Translations under genes and position numbers: made by a program
Origin: JBDRHL01 sp043816955
Lineage (GTDB): Bacteria; Planctomycetota; Phycisphaerae; Sedimentisphaerales; CAYZTY01
DNA length: 31,180 nucleotides
Reading direction: 5' to 3'
NCBI GenBank assembly: GCA_043816955.1
Contig: JBDRHL010000010.1
Coordinates: forward strand, 1-31,180
Part shown: positions 9,055 to 18,458 of the stretch, piece after piece
Numbering within the stretch: position 1 is the stretch's first letter
Layout of the letters: each line of letters begins with the position of its first letter
Notes under the pieces: generated by a model
Databases searched by the model: none
Seen by the model: only the letters and a program-made list of their open reading frames with translations
What the model was told of the DNA's origin: nothing

Positions 9055-11196
9055 TTAATTATCTTCCGCTTCATATTTTTCGCGAGGTGGATATTTTCCA
9101 TTCAAATAATCACATTCATCCTTGCGTAAAGGCGACATTGATAATATTTGCGACGATGGCGCACTAATCAGTCTGGCTTCTATGCCTTCTTTCATCAATT
9201 CAAGGCCTCTTATCATATAGGGTTCACCGCGATGCTGCCTATTTATCCTGCTGAAATTGTACCACGTCATCTCATCGAGCCTCTTTAACTTCAGGGTTAT
9301 CTTTTCAGTCGTACCGCAGCGTCTGAAGGCAAAGATAGCACCACAGCCTGTAGCAGGATCAAACAATTGCACAGCATCCCAATCTTCATCCATCGGCTGG
9401 GGCAGAAGATGATAAATGTAGCCTTTTAACGGCCGAATTTTTTCCTTGTAAAACGCCAGATTATGCCGCAGTTTTTCCATGCCGTCGGCACAAAGATTTC
9501 GAAGGTCCAAACCGACAAGAAATACTCCCATCATAATACTGCGACAGATGTAGTTATAATTTGGCGAATCCGTAAAGATCTGGTTAGTGAAAGAACGCAA
9601 ACAATATTCACGAACAAACGGGAAAGTTGCGCCATAGAGATAACGACGGTTTTTGTCGGTCTCAGCATTGTCATGCATCGCACATACATGGCTGCGCCGC
9701 AGTATACCATAGTCCCAGATGCGCCCACCACCCTGTTGGTTGGCAATGTAGAGGTCAGGATGTTTGTCCAAAAGATAATCAAGTATCTCATAAAAGCCTC
9801 GTACCTGATAATACCATGCGTCCTCAGCATTTTGATGATGATGCTTTGCCGAATAACATCTATAGAACATTGCCTGGTCATAAACCAGGTAAGTTAGCTT
9901 GTACTCAGTAATGATTCTGTCGAATTTGGTTTTGACATATTCCTTATAATCGGAAGCCAGACACCCTTTGTAAGGCCCGGAATATTCTCCTATACACGTA
10001 GAGTCGAATGTAATCGCCTTTTTATCTTTATCCAGAACAGCCCAGTCTTTGGCGTTCTTATCATCGATGGCGACGGGATCATAATCGGCAGGCGAAAGCC
10101 ACAGGCCGAATTTTAACCCTTTACTACGTGCATAATCAGAAAGGGCTTTCATGCCGCCGGGAAATCTTTTCGTATTAACACGTTTATCGCCGGGAGAATT
10201 ACTCCAGCCATAGTCAACACAAAAGGCTTCCACGCCAAGCTCTACAGCTAGTTCTATCTGCTCGCGTATAAGCTCTTCATTTATATGGGTTGCCGTCCAG
10301 GGCCAGTTGTTATATATCACTGGCGGCCAGGTATCCTCATATCCTTTCGGTGCAGCGGGCATAAGGTGCTTTCGCTGAAACTCCTGAACATTAGCACCCG
10401 CATTATCAAGCTCACCGCTGAACAGCCCGAAGAACGATTTTGCCGAAGCAAGCCGCTCGCCAGCTAACAATGTATGGTAAAAAGCATTGTCAATTCCCGT
10501 CTGGAAAACAATTCGATCATCGCCTGTTTTAATATCCATACGCCACGGCCCGGACCATTCAAGGCCGAAATATATCCCCTGCTTACCGACCGTATCCTTT
10601 AGCACAACCCACGGCAAATATTCCTCGCCTGAATGCATACTTGAATTAATCAGTTCTTTGGCCATACCTTTAGCCAGCTTCTCTTCAATCACTTTTAACG
10701 ATTGCAGCCTCGAATCTGACGAAGGTCCGCACATGCCGTTGACATAGTGCATACTTGATTGTTCGATATTCTCCCAAGCCAGCGCCAGCCTGGCCGACAG
10801 GAAAGAGCCATCGGCTTTGAAACCGGCTTCGTTGGAGACATTTACAACCTCTATCCATTTCTCGATTACAGCCGTATCCGAAAATACGATATAATGACAT
10901 TCGACATCGATTGCGTTTTTTTCATCATTTACAACAATAACACATTCAAGGGAGCCGTCTTCTGAATCATTTACGTGGTGCCCTTTATATGCCAAACCGC
11001 TTGCAACTTCGTTTATCTCGCAGGCACAGGCATAATCCGCTTCGGTGGACTTGTCCTTAAGTGATATTACCTCCAAAGGCCTTCCCTCATCCAGGCAAAG
11101 TCCTAATTCAATTTTATTGCTGCTTATCTGCCACAGATGCTTATCGCCTTCTTTGCGATACTCAAAATAACAATCTGATTTCCTTGATATAGCCAT
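9055..11196 (-). CDS. GH36-like alpha-galactosidase (clan GH-D), copy 2
   Basis: Counted from the ATG at 11196 the protein has 713 residues. An N-terminal beta-sandwich (about 1-280) precedes a TIM barrel with Asp-Tyr-Gly-Trp (from residue 328), a candidate nucleophile in Leu-Val-Tyr-Asp-Gln (Asp440) and a candidate acid/base in Met-His-Asp-Asn (Asp509). These match the layout of GH36 retaining alpha-galactosidases, although the usual Lys-Trp-Asp around the nucleophile is altered. A TTG at 11223 overlapping the previous stop (TTGA) is an alternative start, but it has no Shine-Dalgarno. The ATG has GAG 6 bases upstream. There is no signal peptide, so it acts in the cytoplasm on imported oligosaccharides. 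It is a distant paralogue of the GH36-like gene at 19740-21626. The substrate could be alpha-galactosides or N-acetylated or other alpha-linked sugars. Confidence 0.78.
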   Translation of the reverse strand: MAISRKSDCYFEYRKEGDKHLWQISSNKIELGLCLDEGRPLEVISLKDKSTEADYACACEINEVASGLAYKGHHVNDSEDGSLECVIVVNDEKNAIDVECHYIVFSDTAVIEKWIEVVNVSNEAGFKADGSFLSARLALAWENIEQSSMHYVNGMCGPSSDSRLQSLKVIEEKLAKGMAKELINSSMHSGEEYLPWVVLKDTVGKQGIYFGLEWSGPWRMDIKTGDDRIVFQTGIDNAFYHTLLAGERLASAKSFFGLFSGELDNAGANVQEFQRKHLMPAAPKGYEDTWPPVIYNNWPWTATHINEELIREQIELAVELGVEAFCVDYGWSNSPGDKRVNTKRFPGGMKALSDYARSKGLKFGLWLSPADYDPVAIDDKNAKDWAVLDKDKKAITFDSTCIGEYSGPYKGCLASDYKEYVKTKFDRIITEYKLTYLVYDQAMFYRCYSAKHHHQNAEDAWYYQVRGFYEILDYLLDKHPDLYIANQQGGGRIWDYGILRRSHVCAMHDNAETDKNRRYLYGATFPFVREYCLRSFTNQIFTDSPNYNYICRSIMMGVFLVGLDLRNLCADGMEKLRHNLAFYKEKIRPLKGYIYHLLPQPMDEDWDAVQLFDPATGCGAIFAFRRCGTTEKITLKLKRLDEMTWYNFSRINRQHRGEPYMIRGLELMKEGIEARLISAPSSQILSMSPLRKDECDYLNGKYPPREKYEAEDN

Positions 11197-11219
11197 TCCT
11201 TTCTCAGCCAAATTGTCGT

Positions 11220-13238
11220 TCAACTACGAAACTGTGGATGCTTTTGCAGGAACTCTTCTAATTCAACATAACCTTTAATAGAATACCAGCCGTTCCAGAA
11301 CCACAGCGCTTCGCCTTCATTACGGCGGTTCATAACAACATCTGGATGCTCTGGTGCCACACTGCCGTCGGCAAGAACCGAATAAGTTATGGCATTTGCA
11401 CAGGCAATGGCTTTATAAACATAAAGATTCTCGCCTGTCGCCTCGTACAACTTTAAGAGCAGGCCAAGCCAATTGGCCGGATGCCCTGTAACGGTACGGC
11501 GGTAAGAAGGCTCTTCAATCATCGCCGGTGTGTGCGGCTGATTAGCAGGAATACCTTCCTGCCACATCATTTCTTCGCCGTGCACAACATAATGGTTTTC
11601 CACCCAATCACTGATGTCAACGGCGATGGACAAATAATCCAGATTCTCTTCAAGATGGTCCAACAGATATTTCCCGACCCAGAGGGCACCAAAGTGGCTT
11701 GTCTTACTGTATTGCTCATACTTTTCGTAGTTGCCTCCCGGGTCGTCGCAGAAATATCCTTCCCAGCGGTAGGTCTTTACCGGATTCTCAAGCATCCATG
11801 CCAAAGCCTTGTCCCTGGCTTGGCTGTATTTGTCATTTGACTTGATTTCAACCAGAAGTTCGAACAGTCGTATAAACTCCAATACCAGCGAGGAGTAATG
11901 GTCGGTAATTTCACCGGTTTTCATATTTATACGCCACGGCCAGGAGCCATCGGGTTTCTGGAATTTAAGTAACGTATCAGCGACCTGCTCTGCGGCATTC
12001 AGGTATTTTTCATCTCCCGTCTCGTGGTACATCCACACATAAGTTCGTGCCGTCGTTGCTGCACCGTTCAGAGAAAGCCTCTGGCCTTCAACACGCCCGC
12101 CGAGTTGCCCTTTAGAAGCGGTAGTACATGGCAGGCCGGCAGCGGCGCTATCTTCGGTGGAACGGTGGTCGAGCGTCCAGTCAACAATTCGCTTTGCTTC
12201 GGCAAATCCTTCCTTGGGCTGTTTTGCGTCTTGCCAGTGATAGTAAAGCAAAAATGCTTCCACTGCATTTTCGAACTGGATCGGGTAAGAGCCTGGCGAA
12301 ACACTGCCCCATTCGTCCGTACTCGAATGCCACAAACAAGTCGGCTGCTCCGGCTCATAAGCCATCGGCGTACGATAGCTGAGCAGGTAACGAGCAATAC
12401 GTTCGATGTACTCCTTGTAATCAAGCGTCTTTTGTTTTTGTCCGTCGAATGTATAGCCTTTAGTAAAGCAGTATTGCCGACTGACGGCAACGGTCCTGCT
12501 TTGAGCATCGAGGCCTTGGATTCTCATCCTGCAAAATCCCGGCGCAATATTGTCCCATATTTCCGCAACATCAACGTTTTCTTTGCCACATTTGAAACTC
12601 ACCGTACCTCCAAGGGATGCTATCTGCACCTCTAACGATTCAATATCTTTGTTCAGCTTTTCGTCTGCAATTTCAATCTCCATCTCAAAAGACCGTATAT
12701 GCCGGGCCTGCTGCCGCTCTTCGCCAATCCACTGAATCTGCTCCCTTAAGCCTTCTTCAATCTTTGGAAGCTGTATCTTGTCATATGGATGAGCACCTTT
12801 GACAAAACTGTGCAGCAGGCTGGAGCCAATCTCATTGCCTTTAGCGTCAAATGCGATAACATCATACCGCACAAAACCATCAGCCAGTCGGCCCCAGAGT
12901 TCTTCAAGATTAACCTGTAACTCAGTAGTCGTTGTCACCACAGGTTCCTGGGCGCTCATATCAGCTAAACGCAGCTCGAAATGCTCGACATGCGATAGCA
13001 GCTTCTTTTCTCTTGCCACCAGGTCGCTGCCAGTCTCGGCGATGCCAACAATACCGAATTCACCGACGCCCTGTGGACCGGAGTCAACCTTCCAATTCAT
13101 AACGAAAGGTTGCTTTTTCACGGGCAGTCTGTAAAACTGCTGCAGCCCATCAATCACAGGCACAACCCGCACATCAAAAAAAGGAAACTTAAAATCTTTA
13201 TTCTTGACCCTTTCTACCTTCTGGTTTTCCCTACTCAT
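11220..13238 (-). CDS. Six-hairpin (alpha/alpha) toroid protein with two N-terminal beta repeats
   Basis: The protein has 672 residues. Two related beta-sandwich-like units come first. The first includes Gly-Phe-Val-Arg-Tyr-Asp-Val-Ile-Ala-Phe-Asp (121-131) and ends in Ser-Phe-Val-Lys-Gly (144-148). The second has the matching Gly-Phe-Cys-Arg-Met-Arg-Ile (234-240) and Cys-Phe-Thr-Lys-Gly (257-261). From about 270 to the end lies a toroid of helical hairpins with Pro-Asp-Gly-Ser-Trp-Pro-Trp-Arg (429-436) and a later Cys-Asp-Asp-Pro-Gly-Gly segment, the signature of six-hairpin glycosidases, polysaccharide lyases and epimerases. It is clearly paralogous to the C-terminal two thirds of the next gene downstream (13265-16342 encodes the fused copy, transcribed just before this one). 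No signal peptide. The exact reaction is unknown; glycoside hydrolase, lyase or uronyl epimerase are all possible. GGA lies 8 bases before the ATG; the gap to the fused gene is 26 bp. Confidence 0.65.
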   Translation of the reverse strand: MSRENQKVERVKNKDFKFPFFDVRVVPVIDGLQQFYRLPVKKQPFVMNWKVDSGPQGVGEFGIVGIAETGSDLVAREKKLLSHVEHFELRLADMSAQEPVVTTTTELQVNLEELWGRLADGFVRYDVIAFDAKGNEIGSSLLHSFVKGAHPYDKIQLPKIEEGLREQIQWIGEERQQARHIRSFEMEIEIADEKLNKDIESLEVQIASLGGTVSFKCGKENVDVAEIWDNIAPGFCRMRIQGLDAQSRTVAVSRQYCFTKGYTFDGQKQKTLDYKEYIERIARYLLSYRTPMAYEPEQPTCLWHSSTDEWGSVSPGSYPIQFENAVEAFLLYYHWQDAKQPKEGFAEAKRIVDWTLDHRSTEDSAAAGLPCTTASKGQLGGRVEGQRLSLNGAATTARTYVWMYHETGDEKYLNAAEQVADTLLKFQKPDGSWPWRINMKTGEITDHYSSLVLEFIRLFELLVEIKSNDKYSQARDKALAWMLENPVKTYRWEGYFCDDPGGNYEKYEQYSKTSHFGALWVGKYLLDHLEENLDYLSIAVDISDWVENHYVVHGEEMMWQEGIPANQPHTPAMIEEPSYRRTVTGHPANWLGLLLKLYEATGENLYVYKAIACANAITYSVLADGSVAPEHPDVVMNRRNEGEALWFWNGWYSIKGYVELEEFLQKHPQFRS

Positions 13239-13264
13239 AAACGTTTTCCATAGTTAAAGCCCAA

Positions 13265-16200
13265 TTATTTTTCTTCACGAAACTGTGGATACTTCTGCAG
13301 AAATTCTTCCAGTTCAACAAATGACTTTATGCCATACCAGTTACTTGGAAACCAAAGTGCCTCGCCTGAATCACGGCGATTTAAGACAGCGTCGCATAAG
13401 TCCGAAGCGACAGCCCCGTGAGGCAGAATCGCTTTGGCCAAGGCGTTAGCCGTTGCGATTGCCTTGTGCGCGTATTCTTTTTTGCCGGTTGCTTCGTAGA
13501 GCCTCAGCAAAAGGCCGATCCAGTTCGCATTATGCATCGTAACCGTACGGCGGTAGGATGGTTTCTCAATCATCGCCGGCGTATTGGGCTGTGCCGCACA
13601 GGTCCACTTGGCCCAGATTAATTGTTTGCCATGCACGATGTAATGGTCTTCCGCCCAATCGCAGATATCAGCAGCTATAGATACATAGCTGCTGTCCTCC
13701 TCGCGATGGTCCAGCAGATATTGAGCCGTCCATATAGCGTCAAGATGGCTGACTTCGGAATAGGCCTCGTATTTGCCACCCGGGTCGTCACAGTAGTATC
13801 CTTCCCACCGGCGTGTCTTGACAGGATTCCCAAGTATCCACTTCAGGGCTTTCTCTTTGGCCTGGATATAACGCTCATCAGGTTTTACCTGCGCCAGCAG
13901 CTCGTAAAAAGTTACGAACGGAATCAACATCGAGGTATAGGTGTCGGTTACCTCCCCACTGAATATGTGAATCCGCCACGGCCAAGAGCCGTCGGCATTC
14001 TGAAACTTCAAAAGGGCCTCACCCACTTCCACAGCAGCATCAAGGTACTTTTGCTCATTCGTTTCCCTGTACATCCATACATATATTTTTGCAATGCCTG
14101 CTGCGCCCAGCAGAGAGATTCTCGGCCCTTCCTTTCGGCCGTAAATCTCGCCCCGGACAGCCGTCGTGCAGGGAAGTCCCACAACAGCGTGTTTTTCGCC
14201 GGTGCGATGCTCTAATGTCCAGTCCGCCGTCTGCCGGGCATCGGCAAATGCAGCCTCGACCCGGCGGGCATAAGGCCAGTGATAGTACTTCAGGTATCCT
14301 TCTACAACATATTCGAACTGCAGAGGATAAGACCCCTCCGAGACACCTGCCCACTCGTTTGTACTGGAATGCCACAGATATGGTGGCAAGTCAGGCTCAT
14401 AGGCAAACGGTGTCCGGTACCCCAGGACATAATTGATAACCTTTTCAACATAAGGTTTATAATCCAGAGGGCTAACTTTTTTATCATCAAAAGGCTTACC
14501 CTTGAAAAAGCTGTACTCAGGACTAACCGCCAAAACTCTGCCGTCGCCATTAACCGCCTCGATCCGCAGTTTGCAAAAACCAGCCGGTACATCCTCCCAG
14601 ACCGAAGAGACATCAAGATTATATCTGCTGCCCTTAGCACTTACCAGGCCACTCTCAAAGGCGATCTGCACATTCAAAAACTCCGCTGCCTCAGCAACAT
14701 TCTTATCTGAAATCTCTGTCTCAATAATGAAAGGCCTTATGTGACGGGCATGGAAACGCTCCTCGCCTGTCCAGCAAATCGCTTCGGCCGCACCTTGCAC
14801 CATCGGGAATTTTACCCTGTTCTCGGGGTGTGCATTCTTGATGAAAGACCACAGAAGGCTCGAGCCTATCTCTTTGGCCTTCTGATCAAATGCTACAATG
14901 TCGTAGCGTACATATCCGTCGGCCAGCTTTGGCCAGACATCTTTCAAATCTGCCTGGTAATCTTTCGTCTCGATGGTTAAATATTCTTCAACACCTGTAC
15001 CGGCCAGGCGAACCTCAAAATGGTCAATCTCAGCCCGTAAATCACGCCCGCTGAGCTGTTCCTGGCCTTCTGCATCGTGAAGATGAAACTCCCGCGATTC
15101 CTTCGGCCCCGAATCCACATCCCACCTCAAAACAAAAGCCTCTTTGAAAACCTCTTCATGCCCGTTAACCTCCGGTACAGCCCGTACCGTATATAACGGA
15201 GAAGCTGCATCCTTGGATTTTTTCTGGTTTCCCAAATTACCCATAGTCATAACCTCCTTTTTCGGGCCCTTAGTCCACTTTCGCATTTTCCTGAGCATTT
15301 CCTTGGCGTCGGCCTCGCTGTCGCACCCCGTTCGAATACATAAACCTTTCGGCTCGAAATTCTCAAATACAAATTCAATGTCTTTCTGGTCCACCGCAAG
15401 AACCAGTCCTTTTCCTGCTTCCTGAATCTTTTTCAAATAAGGAAGGTTTTCCGTCTTTTTTATATCTTCGTTGCACAGAGGTGCCCATTGGACCGCATTG
15501 AGCTTCGGCAGTTGTAGAATAGGGTCCAGATGTTGTTTAAGTGCTTGCTCGCCATCAAGATGGTATATAGTATACTCAAGTCTTTCTGTTTGAGCTTTTA
15601 GATGAGGCAGTATAAACTCTTCAAACATCTGCTGCCCAATAAGTGCCGAAAAATCACAACCTATCGAAAAATGCCTCCCCGGTGCCCACATCTGCAGCCA
15701 ATTTCCCATGCCGTCCTGCTTATCTTTGAACCCTTCATTGAACAACAACTCATAATACTCGAACCACGCCTGCGAAATCTCCGACAGAGCTTGTCTGACT
15801 GCATCTTTATTCTCAATCAGGTCTATACAAAGCCTTTGTCCGCCTCGCAACAACTCAAGAATATCGCCAGGCATACCAATGCTCGGAAAGCTCACTATGA
15901 ACTTGCCTTCACCTCTTTGCAATGCCGTCGAAAGTATCTTTTTCATCGTGATTACACCAGGATGCTCTGGATTAAACCGTAAATCCATCTTCTTATCCCA
16001 TAATTTGATGATCGGATCAAACCAAATAGTATCTTCGCGATACACCGGCTTAGCACCCAGAATATGCTGCAAAGTAAACGGCCCGTGAGGCACCTTAAAA
16101 ACAGGAAGTGCCTCACCTCCGTAAAATGTCGTCCTGAATACCTCTTCCTGACTTGCCAAAAGATACTCCACATCTATCCATTGTGCCTCTATGCTTTTTG

Positions 16201-16342
16201 GTTTCGCTACTTCTTTACGCTGCGCTCCGTCTTGTGGCGCCGTAACAAGACAACATACCCTGTCAATCATCTCACCATGCCACCAGGCAACCCACCTTGA
16301 CTGCGACTCTTCCCAATCCTGTTTGTACAACAAATCCGCCAT
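13265..16342 (-). CDS. URO-D domain fused to (alpha/alpha) toroid enzyme
   Basis: This 1025-residue open frame joins two whole proteins. Residues 1 to about 362 are a URO-D/methyltransferase-like TIM barrel (PF01208 type) with the Trp-rich start usual in PVC glycan clusters (Val-Ala-Trp-Trp-His-Gly, 18-23). Where the stand-alone URO-D has a metal-type His-x-Cys-Gly, this one has His-Leu-Asp-Gly (261-264). Residues 367-1025 align end to end with the 672-residue toroid protein at 11220-13238, including the two beta repeats and the Ala-Asp-Gly-Ser-Trp-Pro-Trp-Arg-type motif. At the joint, AGGAGG (15253-15258) sits 8 bases before an in-frame ATG (15244), so a 659-residue C-terminal protein may also be made from the same message. 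AAGGA precedes the ATG at 16342. Either a true bifunctional enzyme or a recent stop-codon loss (or a sequencing error) explains it. Probably cytosolic. Confidence 0.75.
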   Translation of the reverse strand: MADLLYKQDWEESQSRWVAWWHGEMIDRVCCLVTAPQDGAQRKEVAKPKSIEAQWIDVEYLLASQEEVFRTTFYGGEALPVFKVPHGPFTLQHILGAKPVYREDTIWFDPIIKLWDKKMDLRFNPEHPGVITMKKILSTALQRGEGKFIVSFPSIGMPGDILELLRGGQRLCIDLIENKDAVRQALSEISQAWFEYYELLFNEGFKDKQDGMGNWLQMWAPGRHFSIGCDFSALIGQQMFEEFILPHLKAQTERLEYTIYHLDGEQALKQHLDPILQLPKLNAVQWAPLCNEDIKKTENLPYLKKIQEAGKGLVLAVDQKDIEFVFENFEPKGLCIRTGCDSEADAKEMLRKMRKWTKGPKKEVMTMGNLGNQKKSKDAASPLYTVRAVPEVNGHEEVFKEAFVLRWDVDSGPKESREFHLHDAEGQEQLSGRDLRAEIDHFEVRLAGTGVEEYLTIETKDYQADLKDVWPKLADGYVRYDIVAFDQKAKEIGSSLLWSFIKNAHPENRVKFPMVQGAAEAICWTGEERFHARHIRPFIIETEISDKNVAEAAEFLNVQIAFESGLVSAKGSRYNLDVSSVWEDVPAGFCKLRIEAVNGDGRVLAVSPEYSFFKGKPFDDKKVSPLDYKPYVEKVINYVLGYRTPFAYEPDLPPYLWHSSTNEWAGVSEGSYPLQFEYVVEGYLKYYHWPYARRVEAAFADARQTADWTLEHRTGEKHAVVGLPCTTAVRGEIYGRKEGPRISLLGAAGIAKIYVWMYRETNEQKYLDAAVEVGEALLKFQNADGSWPWRIHIFSGEVTDTYTSMLIPFVTFYELLAQVKPDERYIQAKEKALKWILGNPVKTRRWEGYYCDDPGGKYEAYSEVSHLDAIWTAQYLLDHREEDSSYVSIAADICDWAEDHYIVHGKQLIWAKWTCAAQPNTPAMIEKPSYRRTVTMHNANWIGLLLRLYEATGKKEYAHKAIATANALAKAILPHGAVASDLCDAVLNRRDSGEALWFPSNWYGIKSFVELEEFLQKYPQFREEK
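15244..15258 (-). promoter_or_regulatory. Internal ribosome binding site at the URO-D/toroid junction
   Basis: On the minus strand AGGAGG (15258 to 15253) is followed by 8 bases and an in-frame ATG at 15244. A second ATG at 15250 is too close to the Shine-Dalgarno. The bases also encode Lys-Lys-Glu-Val within the fused frame. The ATG matches the start of the paralogous stand-alone toroid gene, which suggests this was, or still is, the start of an independent gene. Confidence 0.7.
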
Positions 16343-16365
16343 GGCCTCATCCTTTCTATTGTGAA

Positions 16366-18456
16366 TTACGCCCTGGCCCAGTTAACTATAAAGCCAGCAA
16401 CATCTTTCTTTCTAATATTTCTGCATTCAAAATTCCTCTGCGATTTCAAACGCAAGTAAACTTTCACCGCGTTAGCATATCTGGCCTTTATACCCTTGCA
16501 GCTTAAAATTTTTCCCTCCCATGGATTAATCATTAAAAACTTTCTTGGTGCCAGCGCGGCTATCAAATTATCGACATCCGCGCAGAGTGCCACACCTTTG
16601 GTTCTTTCCAACACCCAGTCATATGCATAACCTTTGTTTTCGAAGAATGAGTCTGTTTTGAGAATACATTCCAGCGATACAATCATCTCAGATACTGCAC
16701 AGCCGGTGATACTTTCGTCCAATGCTGCAGCATACAACGCATAGATAGCATCTTTACCCTCGCCAGCCACAAAAATTCTGCTCTTGTCGACCGTTTTGAC
16801 CGTCCTGAGGTACCTGCAGCCAGCCAATATGTCCTCTATCTTCATCTCTGCTTCGAATTTACCAGCCATATAGACAAAAGACGAGGAGACATCCGCCCTG
16901 CTGTTGCAATCGACAAGCCCTAAATAAAACAGGCCTATTCCCTCGGATAAACACGCACTTACAAAACAATTCTGGGCATTATTTGCATACTGGGTCTGAC
17001 CCACTACAAGGACCGGCACATCGTCGCCATGGGCCGGAAGAAATAGCGCCCCTGAGATAAAACGATCTTTATCCGGACTCAGCCTGATTCTTACCACCGT
17101 GTATACATTATCGGGTAAGTCGAGCTTATATCGCTCATCAAAAGAGGCTATTTTTTGGTTTGTTAACCTAAGTTTCCTCCTCACATTTTGCCTTATTTGC
17201 TTCTGCGTCTTCAATATTTTATCCACACCCCTGCCAAAGTCGTACTTCTCTCGATGCCTGCAAAAATATTTATAGGCCAGCGTACTGGCCGTTTCCGAAC
17301 CCAAATTGCTTTTGACATCACCGGTTTTTGTACACAACAGCTGCGATTTGGGCCTAGGAACAAAATTAAACTCATGCACCGTTTTTTCGCCGCCCAAATG
17401 CGTGGCAAAAAAGTTATACATCGCCTTTCTAAGTCCCTCAGAATATCCGTGACATTCATCAACTACAATAAAGGACACGTTTTTTTCCGCCTTGACGTTT
17501 TTATACACTCTTCTTACGTGCCTATACAATTTCATAAGGTCGGTATGCGGAAAGGTAAAATCCTGCCTGCCTGCCATTATCAGTTGCGGCTTGGGGCAAA
17601 ACGAACTCAGAAGTGCCTCGAAATTCGTCCCGTACGGCAGCGCCATATCTATAGAATTATCCTCGTCGTGGTGACTGACGCCGGGAATCGGACTCATCAA
17701 ACTTTGTGTGGTAACGGTTCCCATACAAGGTGCAGCAACTTTTATTCTTTCATCCATGCCCATAAGCCATGCTGTCGTCGAACCGCCACCGGAAACACCT
17801 GTAACACCTATTCGTTCTAGGGCAATCTCGTCTCTATCTATTACCCAGTCTAGTATTCTGACACCTTCATAATGATAAAAATTTGCAAAACTAATCCCCG
17901 CTAAGAAACATTGTCCTGCTGCCGTACTGTGGTTATTGCCGCTTTTCGTATCAAAATAGTTGCCACGTTCGCCCTGGCCTGGCGGATCCCATGTAACCAC
18001 AACATAACCTCTCTTCACAAGATTCACATAAATATGTTGATAGAGGGGGTGCTTGCAGCCGTCCCAGGTATGACCGTTGGGCTTTAGTATCAATGGACAT
18101 GCCGTAGCTGAATCGGGCAAATACAGATTTACCGGCACATACATTCGCGGGAATGCCTGCACAAGCCACTTTTCAATTCTGTAGCCATCTGCTTTAATTA
18201 CCCCCACTTTTCTCGCAGGCACTTTTCCCTTTGGGACGTAGCCACCCATAACTTTTTGCAGCATATTTCTGCGTATTTGCTCTTTGTAAGAATTTAATTC
18301 GGCCATTGAAGAAATTCTTTCTCGGAGTGCGTAATCAGCTTTCAGACCTTCGCCGGCCAGCTTATCACAAATGTAGGCTCTCTGGTCGGTCTGGGCTACA
18401 CCATCCATACTCTCGAAAACTTCCAACAGAAAAGCCAAATCACCTCGTCCTGACAT
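16366..18456 (-). CDS. Tandem alpha/beta-hydrolase esterase (acetylxylan-esterase-like), second domain degenerate
   Basis: Counted from the ATG at 18456 the protein has 696 residues. This start is favoured over a GTG at 18462 because GAGGG is 9 bases upstream. The first domain (about 90-360) is a complete alpha/beta-hydrolase of the acetylxylan-esterase/prolyl-oligopeptidase-like kind. Its nucleophile elbow is Gly-Val-Ser-Gly-Gly (Ser222), with Asp299 in Gly-Arg-Gln-Asp and His336 in Glu-Cys-His-Gly. The second domain (about 440-690) keeps the fold pattern, but the elbow reads Gly-Glu-Gly-Lys-Asp, with Gly567 where Ser should be, so it is probably inactive. It is a paralogue of the gene at 23786-25699. 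It likely removes acetyl or other acyl groups from imported oligosaccharides; cytosolic. Its start region abuts the stop of the URO-D gene (18459), so the two are translationally coupled. Confidence 0.75.
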   Translation of the reverse strand: MSGRGDLAFLLEVFESMDGVAQTDQRAYICDKLAGEGLKADYALRERISSMAELNSYKEQIRRNMLQKVMGGYVPKGKVPARKVGVIKADGYRIEKWLVQAFPRMYVPVNLYLPDSATACPLILKPNGHTWDGCKHPLYQHIYVNLVKRGYVVVTWDPPGQGERGNYFDTKSGNNHSTAAGQCFLAGISFANFYHYEGVRILDWVIDRDEIALERIGVTGVSGGGSTTAWLMGMDERIKVAAPCMGTVTTQSLMSPIPGVSHHDEDNSIDMALPYGTNFEALLSSFCPKPQLIMAGRQDFTFPHTDLMKLYRHVRRVYKNVKAEKNVSFIVVDECHGYSEGLRKAMYNFFATHLGGEKTVHEFNFVPRPKSQLLCTKTGDVKSNLGSETASTLAYKYFCRHREKYDFGRGVDKILKTQKQIRQNVRRKLRLTNQKIASFDERYKLDLPDNVYTVVRIRLSPDKDRFISGALFLPAHGDDVPVLVVGQTQYANNAQNCFVSACLSEGIGLFYLGLVDCNSRADVSSSFVYMAGKFEAEMKIEDILAGCRYLRTVKTVDKSRIFVAGEGKDAIYALYAAALDESITGCAVSEMIVSLECILKTDSFFENKGYAYDWVLERTKGVALCADVDNLIAALAPRKFLMINPWEGKILSCKGIKARYANAVKVYLRLKSQRNFECRNIRKKDVAGFIVNWARA

Positions 18457-18458
18457 CG

